Below, piece after piece: positions 22,970 through 31,856 of a stretch of DNA of 64,000 bases. Position 1 is the stretch's first letter. Each line of letters begins with the position of its first letter. The notes under the pieces were generated by a model. The model worked only from the letters and a program-made list of their open reading frames with translations. It had not been told where the DNA came from and did no database searches. Source of the stretch: Myxococcus sp. RHSTA-1-4 (GTDB taxonomy: Bacteria > Myxococcota > Myxococcia > Myxococcales > Myxococcaceae). The position numbers and the translations under genes were made by a program. Location of the stretch: the NCBI RefSeq assembly GCF_020037125.1, contig NZ_JAIQDG010000005.1, positions 248,001-312,000 of the forward strand. Reading direction: 5' to 3'.

Positions 22970-25093
22970 ATGAGTGACGTCCATGGCAGCCTTCCGGAGC
23001 ACGCCCGCGCCATCATCGCCGAGGAGGAGGCGCTGCTCGCCCGCGTCCAGGCGACGCTGGAGACCGCGCGCCACAAGGCGCTGCGCGGGCCGGACACCCG
23101 GGGACTGGTCGCCCAGTTGCAGGTGCTGCGCGACGACGCGGCCACCGCCTCCGTCGCGGACCTGCCCCACCTCTTCGCGCAGATGAACCAGGCCCGCTCG
23201 CTCATGGAGCGCCAGGAGTCCGCGCGCCTGCCGGACGCCCAGGCCCCCTACTTCGCGCACCTGCGCCTGGACGGCGCGGGCGGCCCGCGCGACTACCTGC
23301 TGGGCCGCACCACCTTCGCGGACGTGGGCGCCGGCGTGCGCATCATCGACTGGCGCTTCGCCCCCGTGGCCCGCGTCTTCTATTGCTACGAGGAGGGCGA
23401 CTCCTACGAGGAGTACTTCGGAGAGCGGCTGGCCGAGGGCACCGTCGAGACGCGCCGGCTGGTCGTCATCGAGCGCGGCGTGCTCACGCGCATCATCTGC
23501 GGGGCGATGGTGCTGGAGCGCGCCCCCGGCGGCGAGTGGCACTCCGTGGGCCGAGACCTCACCGCGCTCCAGTCCGGCGGCACCGGCGCCGCCGCGAGAC
23601 CGGAGTTCCTCGGCACCGGCAAGGGTGCCCGCCGCATCGACGATGCCTTCGGCGTCACCGCGCTGCTCGACGCCGAGCAGTACGAGGCCGTCAGCACCGG
23701 CCCGGACCGGCCGCTGCTGGTGCTGGGCAGCGCGGGTAGCGGCAAGACGACGGTGGCCCTGCACCGGCTGGCGAAGATTGCCTTCGACGACGCGCAGACC
23801 TACCCGCAGTCCCGGATGAAGCTCATCGTCCCCGAGGAGGGACTGGCCCGGCTGTCCCGCCGCCTGCTGGCGCCGCTCGGCCTGGGCGGCGTGGCCGTGC
23901 AGACGCGGGACACGTGGCTGCTCGCGGCGGCGCGCCAGGCCTTCGACGTGCCCGGCATCAAGCTGTGGAACGACACGCCGCCGCTGGTGTCCCGCCTCAA
24001 GCGGCACCCCGTCCTGCGGCGCGCGCTGGCCGCCCGCATCGGCGTGCCGAAGACTGCGGCGGGCACCACGCTGGAGAAGCTGCGCAAGCGGCTGGCGGAC
24101 GCCTACTTCGACCGGCGCTTCCTGGAGTCCGTGGTGGAGGCCGCCCGCGGCGAGATTCCGCGCACCGCCATCGACGAGACGCTGGAGCACACGCGCCTGC
24201 AGCACGCCACGTCCCTGGCGAAGGAGTTGAAGGACATCACGGACCCCGAGCGGCTCATCACCGTGGACGGCAAGGCCATCGAAGAGGACACGCCCTACGC
24301 GCTGGCCGGCACCGTGGACCTGGACGACCTGCCCATCCTCATGTTCCTCAAGGCGCAGCACGGCCCGCTCGGGCTGGACAGGCTGGCGCACGTCGTCCTG
24401 GACGAGGCGGAGGACTTCTCCCTCTTCGAGCTGTTCGTCGTGAGCCGGCTCCTGGGCAAGGGCAAGAGCTGCACGCTCGCGGGAGACGAGATGCAGCAGA
24501 CGGATGCCGGCTTCGCGGGGTGGCCCTCGGTCCTCAACGAGCTGGACATCCGCGACGCCGCCACGTGCCGGCTCCAGGTCGCCTACCGCTGCCCCCAGCC
24601 GGTGGTGGAGCTGGCGCGGCGGGTGCTGGGCACCCAGGCCCCGGAGGCCCCCAATCACACCGGCCGCCCGGGCGCCCCCGTGGGCTTCCACCACTTCCCG
24701 GACGAGGCCCAGGCACAGCTCTTCATCGGCGAGGCGCTGAGGGACCTCGTCACCCGCGAGCCGCACGCGTCGGTGGGCGTCATCGCCAGCAGCCCGGAGT
24801 CCGCCCAGGCCGTCTACCGCGTCGTCTCGGACATGCCGTGGGCCCGCTACGTGAGCGACGGCGAGTTCACCTTCGAGCCCGGCGTGGACATCACCGACGT
24901 GGGCAGCGTGAAGGGCCTGGAGTTCGACTACGTCATCCTCCCGGACGTGACGGCGCGGGCCTGGCCGGTGGACGACGAGTCGCGGCGCCGCCTGCACGTG
25001 GCGATTACGCGCACCTCACACCAGCTCTGGGTGGTGTCCTCCGGCGTCCGCTCCCACCTCATCGCGCCTTCTGGCGCGGCAGCTCCACGGTGA
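22970..25093 (+). CDS. HelD-like UvrD-family helicase
   Basis: 707 residues from ATG 22970. There is no ribosome-binding site; a TTGACC at 22934 may belong to a promoter. The N-terminal 100 residues are predicted coiled coil (IIAEEEALLARVQATLETAR), as in HelD proteins that remove stalled RNA polymerase. Walker A is GSAGSGKTT (about 253-261), Walker B HVVLDEAEDFSLFE, motif V GSVKGLEFDYVILPDV and motif VI LHVAITRTSHQL. Size and layout fit HelD rather than UvrD. Its 3' end overlaps the convergent histidine kinase gene by 35 bases. Confidence 0.85.
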   Translation: MSDVHGSLPEHARAIIAEEEALLARVQATLETARHKALRGPDTRGLVAQLQVLRDDAATASVADLPHLFAQMNQARSLMERQESARLPDAQAPYFAHLRLDGAGGPRDYLLGRTTFADVGAGVRIIDWRFAPVARVFYCYEEGDSYEEYFGERLAEGTVETRRLVVIERGVLTRIICGAMVLERAPGGEWHSVGRDLTALQSGGTGAAARPEFLGTGKGARRIDDAFGVTALLDAEQYEAVSTGPDRPLLVLGSAGSGKTTVALHRLAKIAFDDAQTYPQSRMKLIVPEEGLARLSRRLLAPLGLGGVAVQTRDTWLLAAARQAFDVPGIKLWNDTPPLVSRLKRHPVLRRALAARIGVPKTAAGTTLEKLRKRLADAYFDRRFLESVVEAARGEIPRTAIDETLEHTRLQHATSLAKELKDITDPERLITVDGKAIEEDTPYALAGTVDLDDLPILMFLKAQHGPLGLDRLAHVVLDEAEDFSLFELFVVSRLLGKGKSCTLAGDEMQQTDAGFAGWPSVLNELDIRDAATCRLQVAYRCPQPVVELARRVLGTQAPEAPNHTGRPGAPVGFHHFPDEAQAQLFIGEALRDLVTREPHASVGVIASSPESAQAVYRVVSDMPWARYVSDGEFTFEPGVDITDVGSVKGLEFDYVILPDVTARAWPVDDESRRRLHVAITRTSHQLWVVSSGVRSHLIAPSGAAAPR

Positions 25094-26756
25094 ACGTGGA
25101 GCCCCGGCCCGGCGCGCTCTCCACCAGGATGCGGCCCTCCAGCGCGTCCACAATCTGCTTCACAATCCAGAGCCCCAGCCCCAACCCGCCGTAGTGCCGC
25201 TCACTGGCCAGCCGCTCGAAGCGCTGGAAGAGGCGGGCCTGCCCCTCCGGAGGGATGCCGACGCCCTCGTCGCGCACCACCAGCCAGGCCCGCTCGGCGT
25301 CCGCGCCCACCCGCAGCTCGATGGGCCGGCCCCGGCCGTACTTGATGGCATTGGACAGGAGGTTCTGGAACACCTGCTCCAGCCGCAGCCGGTCCCAGGA
25401 GCCCGTGGCGGGGCCCGGCGCGTCCAGGCGCAGCTCGCAGCCCGCCCGCGACAGGTCCTCCGAGAAGCGAGGCACCATCTCCCGCGCGAGCGCCGCCAGG
25501 TCCAGCTCCTCGCGCTCCAGCCGCAGCCGGCCGGCGGTGATGCGGGACACGTCCAGCAGCTCGCGCACCAGGCTGGACAGGCGCGAGAGCTGCCGCTGCA
25601 CGGCCACCACCTTCGCGCCCAGGGCTTCCGGTGGCGTGGCGGCGGAGCGCGACTCCAAATCCCTGCGCAGCGCCTGGACGTTGAGGGTGAGCGAGGTGAG
25701 GGGCGTGTTCAGCTCGTGGGACGCGACGGAGAGAAACGTGTCGCGCGCGCGCACGGCGTCCTGCGCCTCCATGTAGAGCCGCCCGTTGTCCAGCGACGCG
25801 GCCGCGCGCCGCGCCAGGTCCTCCGCGAGCCGCACGTCCGCCTGCGTGTAGCGGCGCACGGCATCCGTGTTGACGAGCGTGAGCGCCCCCAGCACCCGGC
25901 CGCGGCTGATGAGCGGGACGGAGATGTAGCTCTTCACCCCCAGCGCCAGGGTGGCCTGGAGCCGCTCCGGGTCGCCGGCCAGCGCCTGCTCGAGGAGCGC
26001 GGGCTGCAGCTCCGGCACGAACTCCGTGACGCCCACCCGCAGCACGCGGCCGATGCCGCCCGCGTCGTCCATGCGGAGCGGGTAGCGGGCATGAAAGGCC
26101 TGGGTGAGCTCCACCTGGTCCGGGCGCACACAGGCCATGGCGATGCGGCGCACCTGCCCGTCCGGTCCGGGGATGTCCACGCAGCACCCGTCCGCCAGCG
26201 TGGGGACGGCCAGGTGGGCCATGCGCTGGAGGATCTGCTCCTGCTCCAGCGACGACGCCAGCACCTCGCTGGCCTGGGCCAGGAAGGCGGCATGGCGCTG
26301 CGCGCGCCGGGTCTCGTCATACAGGCCGCGGAGCGTCGCCTCCTGCTTCTTCTCGGCGGTGATTTCCCGGGAGAAGACGTACACGCGCCCATGGCCCCGC
26401 AGCAGCCGCTTCACGAACCAGCGTTCCCTCTGCGCGACGTGGCACTCGAACTCCTCCGCCACGCCCGTCGCCGCCACCCGGCGGAAGCGCTCCTGGAACG
26501 TGGCGCCCAGCATGTCCGGGTACAGCTCCCACAGCACCCGCCCGAGCTGGTCCAGCCGCGACCTGCCGAAGGCCCGTTCCATGGCGGGATTGACGTAGAG
26601 GCACACCGCGTCCGCGGAGCAGACGGCGACGCTCTCCGGGAGCTGGTCGAGCAGGACGGTGTCGATGCCCGCCACGTCCGGCTCTCGGGAGTCGGCGCTG
26701 GCGGGGCCCTGTCCGGTCAAGGGATGTTCCACGCTGTTGGTGAGGGTACGGGCCAC
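25059..26756 (-). CDS. PAS-GAF sensor histidine kinase
   Basis: 565 residues from GTG 26756 (a GTG 24 bases downstream is an alternative; neither has a strong ribosome-binding site). PAS domain at about 35-130 (ESVAVCSADAVCLYVNPAME), GAF domain at about 165-315 (LATLALGVKSYISVPLISRG region), HisKA box ASHELNTPLTSL with the phosphorylated His near residue 346, then HATPase_c (NLLSNAIKYGRG, DEGVGIPPEG, GGLGLGLWIVKQI). No membrane segment is evident, so it is a cytoplasmic sensor. No response regulator adjoins it. Confidence 0.92.
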   Translation of the reverse strand: MARTLTNSVEHPLTGQGPASADSREPDVAGIDTVLLDQLPESVAVCSADAVCLYVNPAMERAFGRSRLDQLGRVLWELYPDMLGATFQERFRRVAATGVAEEFECHVAQRERWFVKRLLRGHGRVYVFSREITAEKKQEATLRGLYDETRRAQRHAAFLAQASEVLASSLEQEQILQRMAHLAVPTLADGCCVDIPGPDGQVRRIAMACVRPDQVELTQAFHARYPLRMDDAGGIGRVLRVGVTEFVPELQPALLEQALAGDPERLQATLALGVKSYISVPLISRGRVLGALTLVNTDAVRRYTQADVRLAEDLARRAAASLDNGRLYMEAQDAVRARDTFLSVASHELNTPLTSLTLNVQALRRDLESRSAATPPEALGAKVVAVQRQLSRLSSLVRELLDVSRITAGRLRLEREELDLAALAREMVPRFSEDLSRAGCELRLDAPGPATGSWDRLRLEQVFQNLLSNAIKYGRGRPIELRVGADAERAWLVVRDEGVGIPPEGQARLFQRFERLASERHYGGLGLGLWIVKQIVDALEGRILVESAPGRGSTFTVELPRQKAR

Positions 26757-26909
26757 GGCGTTCGGTCCCGTCGCTTAACATTTCCCCCCCACGCCCCCTA
26801 CTCCCGCCGGCCGCGCATCTGCTCGGCACCCAACACTCCCGTGACGCCGGGTGAAGGGGCGGCCGGGCGGGCGGACACCAGCGGGGCCGATGCTCCACGG
26901 GCCCCGCGC

Positions 26910-27602
26910 TCAGGGCGTCTGCTGGCCCTGGCGCCACGCCTCGCGGCGCTGCTCCTGGACCTGCCTGCGCGCCAGCGCGTCCTGCTCCTGCCCCGGCAGC
27001 TCCGCGAGGCGGGTGCGGTGCATGTTGATGCTCAGCTCGTACAGGCCCCGCTCCTGCTCGGGCAGCTGCTCGCCGTACTCGGCGAGCACCGTGGCGGCGA
27101 AGGTGATGAAGTCCTCCGACACGCGGCGGCGGTGCTCGTAGTACTGGCGCACCTCCTCCTCCGTGGCCGAGCCCGAGAGCACCTTGCCGTAGAGGTCGTT
27201 CCAGCGCCGCGCGTCGTCCTCGCGCCGCTTCAGGACCTCCGGGTCCTTGGTGGGCGCGCCCAGCTCCCAGTAGAGGTTGTCCGGCAGCTTCGCCCGGAGC
27301 GCCTCCAGGTCCACGGGGTGAATCTGGGGCACACCCTCGGCCGGCGGGGGCTCCGGCGCGCGCGGGGCGTCCGGGACCGCGCCGCTCCCCGCCACGGCGG
27401 TGGGAGCCGCGGCCCCCGGCGGAGGCTCGCTGGGAGCGGACGGCGTCACCGGCGCGTCCGCCCGCGCGGTGGCGGGAGCGGGCGTCGCCACCTCCGGGGC
27501 CGCGGGCTGCCGGACGAAGAGCAGCACGGCAAGTCCAACTCCGACGACGGCGCCCGTCGCGGCAATCCACGGCAAGCCCTTCCACCGAGCGTTCGCGGCC
27601 AT
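26910..27602 (-). CDS. Membrane-anchored hypothetical protein
   Basis: 230 residues from ATG 27602. One N-terminal transmembrane segment (ATGAVVGVGLAVLLFVRQ), a long Ala/Pro-rich linker (residues about 30-85), and a charged helical domain (KRREDDARRWNDLYGKVLSG, LARRQVQEQRREAWRQ) that would sit outside the inner membrane. No family recognised. Divergent from the pectinacetylesterase gene across about 220 bases. Confidence 0.7.
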   Translation of the reverse strand: MAANARWKGLPWIAATGAVVGVGLAVLLFVRQPAAPEVATPAPATARADAPVTPSAPSEPPPGAAAPTAVAGSGAVPDAPRAPEPPPAEGVPQIHPVDLEALRAKLPDNLYWELGAPTKDPEVLKRREDDARRWNDLYGKVLSGSATEEEVRQYYEHRRRVSEDFITFAATVLAEYGEQLPEQERGLYELSINMHRTRLAELPGQEQDALARRQVQEQRREAWRQGQQTP

Positions 27603-27824
27603 GCCGCCCGAATACCGCGCGCCGCGCGCACCTGGCAACCCGCCGCCCACGGCGACACAGGCGATTCGAGGCACGCCGCCCGTGCCGCAATGCATCACAA
27701 ACAGATGCCGCAACGCATCACGACCTGTTGTGTCCCATGAAACATGAAACAGCCACAAAGTCGCTGACTCTGTTGCAATTGCCTTATATAGACCTGGATT
27801 CCCACCAAACCCGGAGGTTCCTGA

Positions 27825-29135
27825 ATGAAACGCCTTCTCCTGGCCTGTTTGATGGCCGTAGCGCTGGTGCCCGGTGCGGCCCGCGCGGAGGTCATCGTCT
27901 CCACCATCGTCGAAGTGCTCGTGGATGGAGGCAACAACTACAACTGGGAGAAGGTGGAGCTCCCGGGCACGAAGTGTGGCAACGGCTCCCAGTACAAGTT
28001 CTGGGTGCACCGCACCGGCTCGCCGAACCTGCTCTTCCTCCTGGAGGGCGGTGGCGCGTGCTGGGACTACGAGACGTGCAGCGGGCGCGCGGGCGTGCTG
28101 GGCGCCGCCAACCCCAACGGCCTCAGCGACAGCTACATCACCGACTTCACGGCGAAGTACGTGTCGCCGCTCGTGAATGGCGCGGACCCGGGCCTGCCGG
28201 GCCGTAGCCGCACGGACCTCGTGACGAAGGGCTGGAACATCGTCTACATGCCGTACTGCACGGGTGACGTGCACGTCGGCAACAACGTGGTGACCTACAC
28301 GGACTCCACGGGGCAGAACCCGCCGCTGACGTGGCACCACTCCGGCTACACCAACACGATGGCGGTGGCCAACTGGACGCGCACGCAGTTCCCCAACCTC
28401 CAGAAGTTCCTGATGACGGGCTACAGCGCGGGCGGCACCGCCACGTCGGCCGGCTACTACTTCGTGCGCAAGGCCATCAACCCGGCGCGCGGCTACCTGC
28501 TCAACGACTCGGGCCCCATCTTCCTGGCGCCCAACGTCGACTACCGCTCGCGCGCGCTGCACGAGAAGATTCGCCAGTCCTGGAACCTGAACTCCGTCTT
28601 CGGCCTGCTGCCGGCCACGTTCAACCAGAACGACTTCGGCAGCATCAACCGCATGGTGGCGCAGGAGTTCCCCAACGACCAGCTCGCCTACACGGGCTAC
28701 ACGCGCGACTACAACTACTCGCGCTTCTCGTATGAGCGCTTCCACACGCCCAACGACCAGGAGTCCGTGCTCGGCTACTGGAAGGTGGACCAGGACAACC
28801 TCGTCAACGAGCTGAAGCTCTACAACAACTTCAGCTACTTCATCCCGCACCACCGCGCCATCAACTCCAGCCACTGCAGCACCATCATCACCTTCATCGG
28901 CGCGCACGCCTGCCAGAAGATGGAGAAGAAGCGGTACTGGTACGAGTACCTCGAGCTCCCGTGGGGCCAGACGTACAAGTGCTACAGCGAGTTCGTGCCG
29001 ATGGAGACGTTCCTCTCGCGGTGGATCAACAACAACGAGCGCATCCGCATCTACGAGCCGCCCAACGGGTACAACAACGAGGACCCCGGCATGCAGATTG
29101 TCGCGCCGCTCATCAACGGCGCGCTGGGCGGGTAA
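27825..29135 (+). CDS. Secreted pectinacetylesterase-family (Notum-like) hydrolase
   Basis: 436 residues with a classical signal peptide ([18 protein letters not shown]). The family motifs are [17 protein letters not shown], the nucleophile elbow GYSAGG with Ser201, LNDSGPIFL, and SSHCS with the likely catalytic His350. PAE/Notum proteins remove acetyl or acyl groups from pectin or proteins. In a soil predator a role in polysaccharide or prey-surface deacylation is likely but inferred. The upstream 140 bases are AT-rich (TTATATA at 27784-27790). A strong hairpin follows the gene. Confidence 0.9.
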   Translation: MKRLLLACLMAVALVPGAARAEVIVSTIVEVLVDGGNNYNWEKVELPGTKCGNGSQYKFWVHRTGSPNLLFLLEGGGACWDYETCSGRAGVLGAANPNGLSDSYITDFTAKYVSPLVNGADPGLPGRSRTDLVTKGWNIVYMPYCTGDVHVGNNVVTYTDSTGQNPPLTWHHSGYTNTMAVANWTRTQFPNLQKFLMTGYSAGGTATSAGYYFVRKAINPARGYLLNDSGPIFLAPNVDYRSRALHEKIRQSWNLNSVFGLLPATFNQNDFGSINRMVAQEFPNDQLAYTGYTRDYNYSRFSYERFHTPNDQESVLGYWKVDQDNLVNELKLYNNFSYFIPHHRAINSSHCSTIITFIGAHACQKMEKKRYWYEYLELPWGQTYKCYSEFVPMETFLSRWINNNERIRIYEPPNGYNNEDPGMQIVAPLINGALGG

Positions 29136-29173
29136 CCCACCGCTCGCTCGTTTGACTGGAGCCGCATGACGGA

Positions 29174-29199
29174 GCGGGGCGCCCTGCCAGGCGTCCCGC
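29174..29199 (+). terminator. Hairpin terminator after the pectinacetylesterase gene
   Basis: GCGGGGCGCC (29174-29183) pairs with GGCGTCCCGC (29190-29199) with one G-T wobble; a T-containing stretch follows. It sits 39 bases past the stop codon. Confidence 0.5.
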
Positions 29200-29259
29200 T
29201 TCGTGCGTTTCAGGGCCCCTGGCGTCCCCCTCGGCATGGCGGTAGACCCGGGCCACGTC

Positions 29260-30312
29260 ATGGACAACCTCACCCACGGGCTGCTCGGGCTCGCGCTCGG
29301 CGCGCTGCGCCGCCCGGACACACGCCCCGGCGCGGCCGGGCGCGCCACGCCCACGGACCGCGCCGTGCTGGTGGCCGCCGTGCTCGCCTCGGAACTGCCG
29401 GACCTGGACACGCTGCTGGCGCGCGGCGACGCGGTGACGGTGGCCCTCCAGGCCCACCGGGGGCTGTCGCACTCGCTCTTCTTCGCCCCGGTGGTGGCGC
29501 TCGGGGCCACCCTGGGCGCGTGCGCCCTCTTCCGGGGCGCGCGGGTGCGCCCCGTGTTCCTGGCCAGCCTCGTCTCCGTCCTCTTCGCGCACCTGCTGCC
29601 GGACCTGTGGACGGGCTGGGGGACACGGGTGCTGCTGCCCATCTCCGACGCCCGCCTCAGCCTCGACTGGACGATGGTGGTGGACCCCTGGGTGACGCTG
29701 CCGCTGGTGGTGGGGGCCGCCGTGGCGTGGCGCCGGCGCGCGTCATGGCGGCGGGCGCTGCTGGTGGGCCTGGCGTGCTCGGCCGCCTACGTGGGCGCGC
29801 GCGTGACGTCCTGGGGCGTGCTGACGCGGCGTGTGGAGGCCGCCTACCCCTCGGCCCGGGCCGTGCGCGTCTTCCCCCTGCCCTTCTCCGTGGGCAGCTG
29901 GCGCTATGTGGCCACCCTGCCCGGTGGGGTGCTCGCCGCGGGTGAGGTGCCCCTGGCCGGCGCCCCCCGCGAGGCGCGCCGCGTGGACGCCTCCGAGGCG
30001 GCGCTGCCCGAGGACGTACGCGCGGTGCCGCCCGTGCGCGAGGCGCTCGCATGGGCCCGCTTCCCCGTCGTCACCCTGGCCTCCCTGGACGACGGAGCCG
30101 GAGGCCGCGAGGTGCGCATCAACGACCTGCGCTACCACCTGCGCGGCGAGCCCACGCTCGGCTTCGTCATCCGCCTGGACGCGGCCAACCAGGTGACACA
30201 CGCGCGGATGGAGCGCGGGGGCAGCGCGAGCGAGCTGCTGCGCCGGTGGCGGGGCGAAGCGGCGCCGCCTTCCCGGACGAATGGCGCCGGCGCGAGCGCA
30301 CCCGCGCCGTAG
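29260..30312 (+). CDS. YdjM-family metal-dependent membrane hydrolase
   Basis: 350 residues. I chose ATG 29260 because MDNLTHGLLGLALGAL is the standard N-terminus of the family; an upstream ATG at 29236 is possible. Histidines and acids typical of the family are visible: NLTHGLLG, SELPDLDTLL, HRGLSHSLFF, FAHLLPDLWTGWGTRVLLP. About four to five transmembrane helices in the first 200 residues are followed by a soluble tail. YdjM-type proteins are membrane-bound and often DNA-damage inducible. Function here unknown. It is convergent with the DUF1552 gene across a bidirectional hairpin. Confidence 0.85.
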   Translation: MDNLTHGLLGLALGALRRPDTRPGAAGRATPTDRAVLVAAVLASELPDLDTLLARGDAVTVALQAHRGLSHSLFFAPVVALGATLGACALFRGARVRPVFLASLVSVLFAHLLPDLWTGWGTRVLLPISDARLSLDWTMVVDPWVTLPLVVGAAVAWRRRASWRRALLVGLACSAAYVGARVTSWGVLTRRVEAAYPSARAVRVFPLPFSVGSWRYVATLPGGVLAAGEVPLAGAPREARRVDASEAALPEDVRAVPPVREALAWARFPVVTLASLDDGAGGREVRINDLRYHLRGEPTLGFVIRLDAANQVTHARMERGGSASELLRRWRGEAAPPSRTNGAGASAPAP

Positions 30313-30326
30313 CGCGGAAACGACGA

Positions 30327-30366
30327 AGGCCCCGGAGGAAGGAGTCTCGTCCTTCCCACGGGGCCT
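30327..30366. terminator. Bidirectional terminator
   Basis: Nested stems AGGCCCC/GGGGCCT and GGAAGGA/TCCTTCC around a GTCTCG loop sit between two convergent genes (YdjM-like and DUF1552). Confidence 0.7.
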
Positions 30367-30414
30367 CCAGTCACCGCGCGACGGACAGGCCGCCGCGCGG
30401 GGCTCGGCTCGGGC

Positions 30415-31851
30415 TCAGGTGAGGCCCGCCATCGGACCGATGTAGTCCGGGTGGCCGAAGGTGTTCACATTCACACCGAAGGCATTGGCGATGGACACCA
30501 GCAGCCTGTTGTGCGGCACCGCATCCCGCAGCGGGGTGCCGGGGCCCTGCCAGCCGGACAGGGGGTCGGAGCCCAGCGGGCGCACGCGCAGGAAGCGGCC
30601 CATGCGGAACTTGCCTCCCGCGCCGCCGGCCAGCACGGTGGGGACGCGCACGTTCATGTGGCCCGCCGCGTCGCCCAGCTCGTTGCCCCAGAGGATGAGC
30701 GTGTTGTCCAGGGCGGTGCCGCTGCCCTCCTGCACCGAGGCGAGCTGCGTCATGAGGTACGCCACCTGCTCGGCGTACCAGCGCTGCACCGTCACCATCT
30801 TCGTGCGGATGTCCGTGCGCAGCGGCTCCTGGGTGACGTCCAGCCGGTGCGCCAGGTCGTTGTGCACGTCCTCATTGATGCCGAGCCACGGCATGGACGG
30901 GCCCGGAATCGTCAGCGTCACCACGCGCGTCAAATCACACGCGAAGGCCCGGACGATGAGGTCCAGGTGCAGCCGCGTCAGCGTCGGCATGTTGGTGAGG
31001 TTGCCGAGCTGGTCCACGCCGTAGGCCGGAGGCGCGGTGCCGCCACTGCACGCCTGGTCGGCGGGCACCGGCGTGGGCGACGGGGTGGGCGAGGTGCTGA
31101 GCGTGCCCAGGCGGCGCTCGATGTCCCGGAGCGCCTCCAGGTGCGCCTCCAGCTTCTGGCGCTCCTCGGCGGCGAGCTTGTCGCGCAGGCGGGTGGCGTC
31201 GCGGATGAGGAAGTCCACCACGCTCCTGCGGCGCGCGACGGCCCTGACCGCCTCCTCGGGGTCCGCGGCCGGCGCCGGCGCGTTGCCGAAGAGGCGCTGG
31301 TAGAGGGCGGCCGGGTCGCGCTCGAAGGGCACGCGCGAGCCGTTCGCCGTGAAGCTGATGCTGTTGTAGACGTGCTGGCCGCCGAACTGCTCCCAGGCGT
31401 TGAGCTGGATGGAGCGGAACCGGGTGGCACCGCCGATGGCGTTGCCCAGCACCTGGTCCAGCGAGGCGCTCTGCGGCAGGTCGTCACCGCTGGCGGTGCT
31501 GACCTTGCTGCCGGTGAGGAAGGTGACGGGCGCGCCCTCGTGGCCCGTCAGGCCGTGCTCGTACAGCACCTTGTAGTCCACGCCGTCCAGCACCAGCAGC
31601 CTGGAGCGGTGCGCCTGGAGCGGGGCCAGCATGGAGTTGGGGAAGTCGAGGTTGAAGTCCAACTCGCCGCCCTGGGGGTTCCAGTACTCCGGCATGCACC
31701 CGTGGGGCGTGAAGATGGCGATGAAGCGCAGCGGAGGCGTGGTGCTCTGGGCGTGCGCGTCGGTGGTGCCGAGCAGGTTGGCCAGCGGGAGCGCCGCGGC
31801 CGAGCCGGCCAGCGTCTTGAGCAGGGAGCGTCGGGAAAGTTCGCGGAGCAT
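30415..31851 (-). CDS. DUF1552 family protein with Tat signal
   Basis: 478 residues. A twin-arginine signal (LSRRSLLKTLAGSAAALPLA) is followed by DUF1552: FIAIFTPHGCMPEYWNPQGG, LLVLDGVDYKVLYEHGLTGH, and ILWGNELGDAAGHMN near the C-terminus. The DUF1552 and DUF1592 proteins are almost always encoded together in myxobacteria and planctomycetes. They are exported and of unknown biochemical role. The start lies five bases after the stop of the upstream DUF1592 gene, so they form one operon. Confidence 0.92.
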   Translation of the reverse strand: MLRELSRRSLLKTLAGSAAALPLANLLGTTDAHAQSTTPPLRFIAIFTPHGCMPEYWNPQGGELDFNLDFPNSMLAPLQAHRSRLLVLDGVDYKVLYEHGLTGHEGAPVTFLTGSKVSTASGDDLPQSASLDQVLGNAIGGATRFRSIQLNAWEQFGGQHVYNSISFTANGSRVPFERDPAALYQRLFGNAPAPAADPEEAVRAVARRRSVVDFLIRDATRLRDKLAAEERQKLEAHLEALRDIERRLGTLSTSPTPSPTPVPADQACSGGTAPPAYGVDQLGNLTNMPTLTRLHLDLIVRAFACDLTRVVTLTIPGPSMPWLGINEDVHNDLAHRLDVTQEPLRTDIRTKMVTVQRWYAEQVAYLMTQLASVQEGSGTALDNTLILWGNELGDAAGHMNVRVPTVLAGGAGGKFRMGRFLRVRPLGSDPLSGWQGPGTPLRDAVPHNRLLVSIANAFGVNVNTFGHPDYIGPMAGLT

Positions 31852-31856
31852 GGTGG

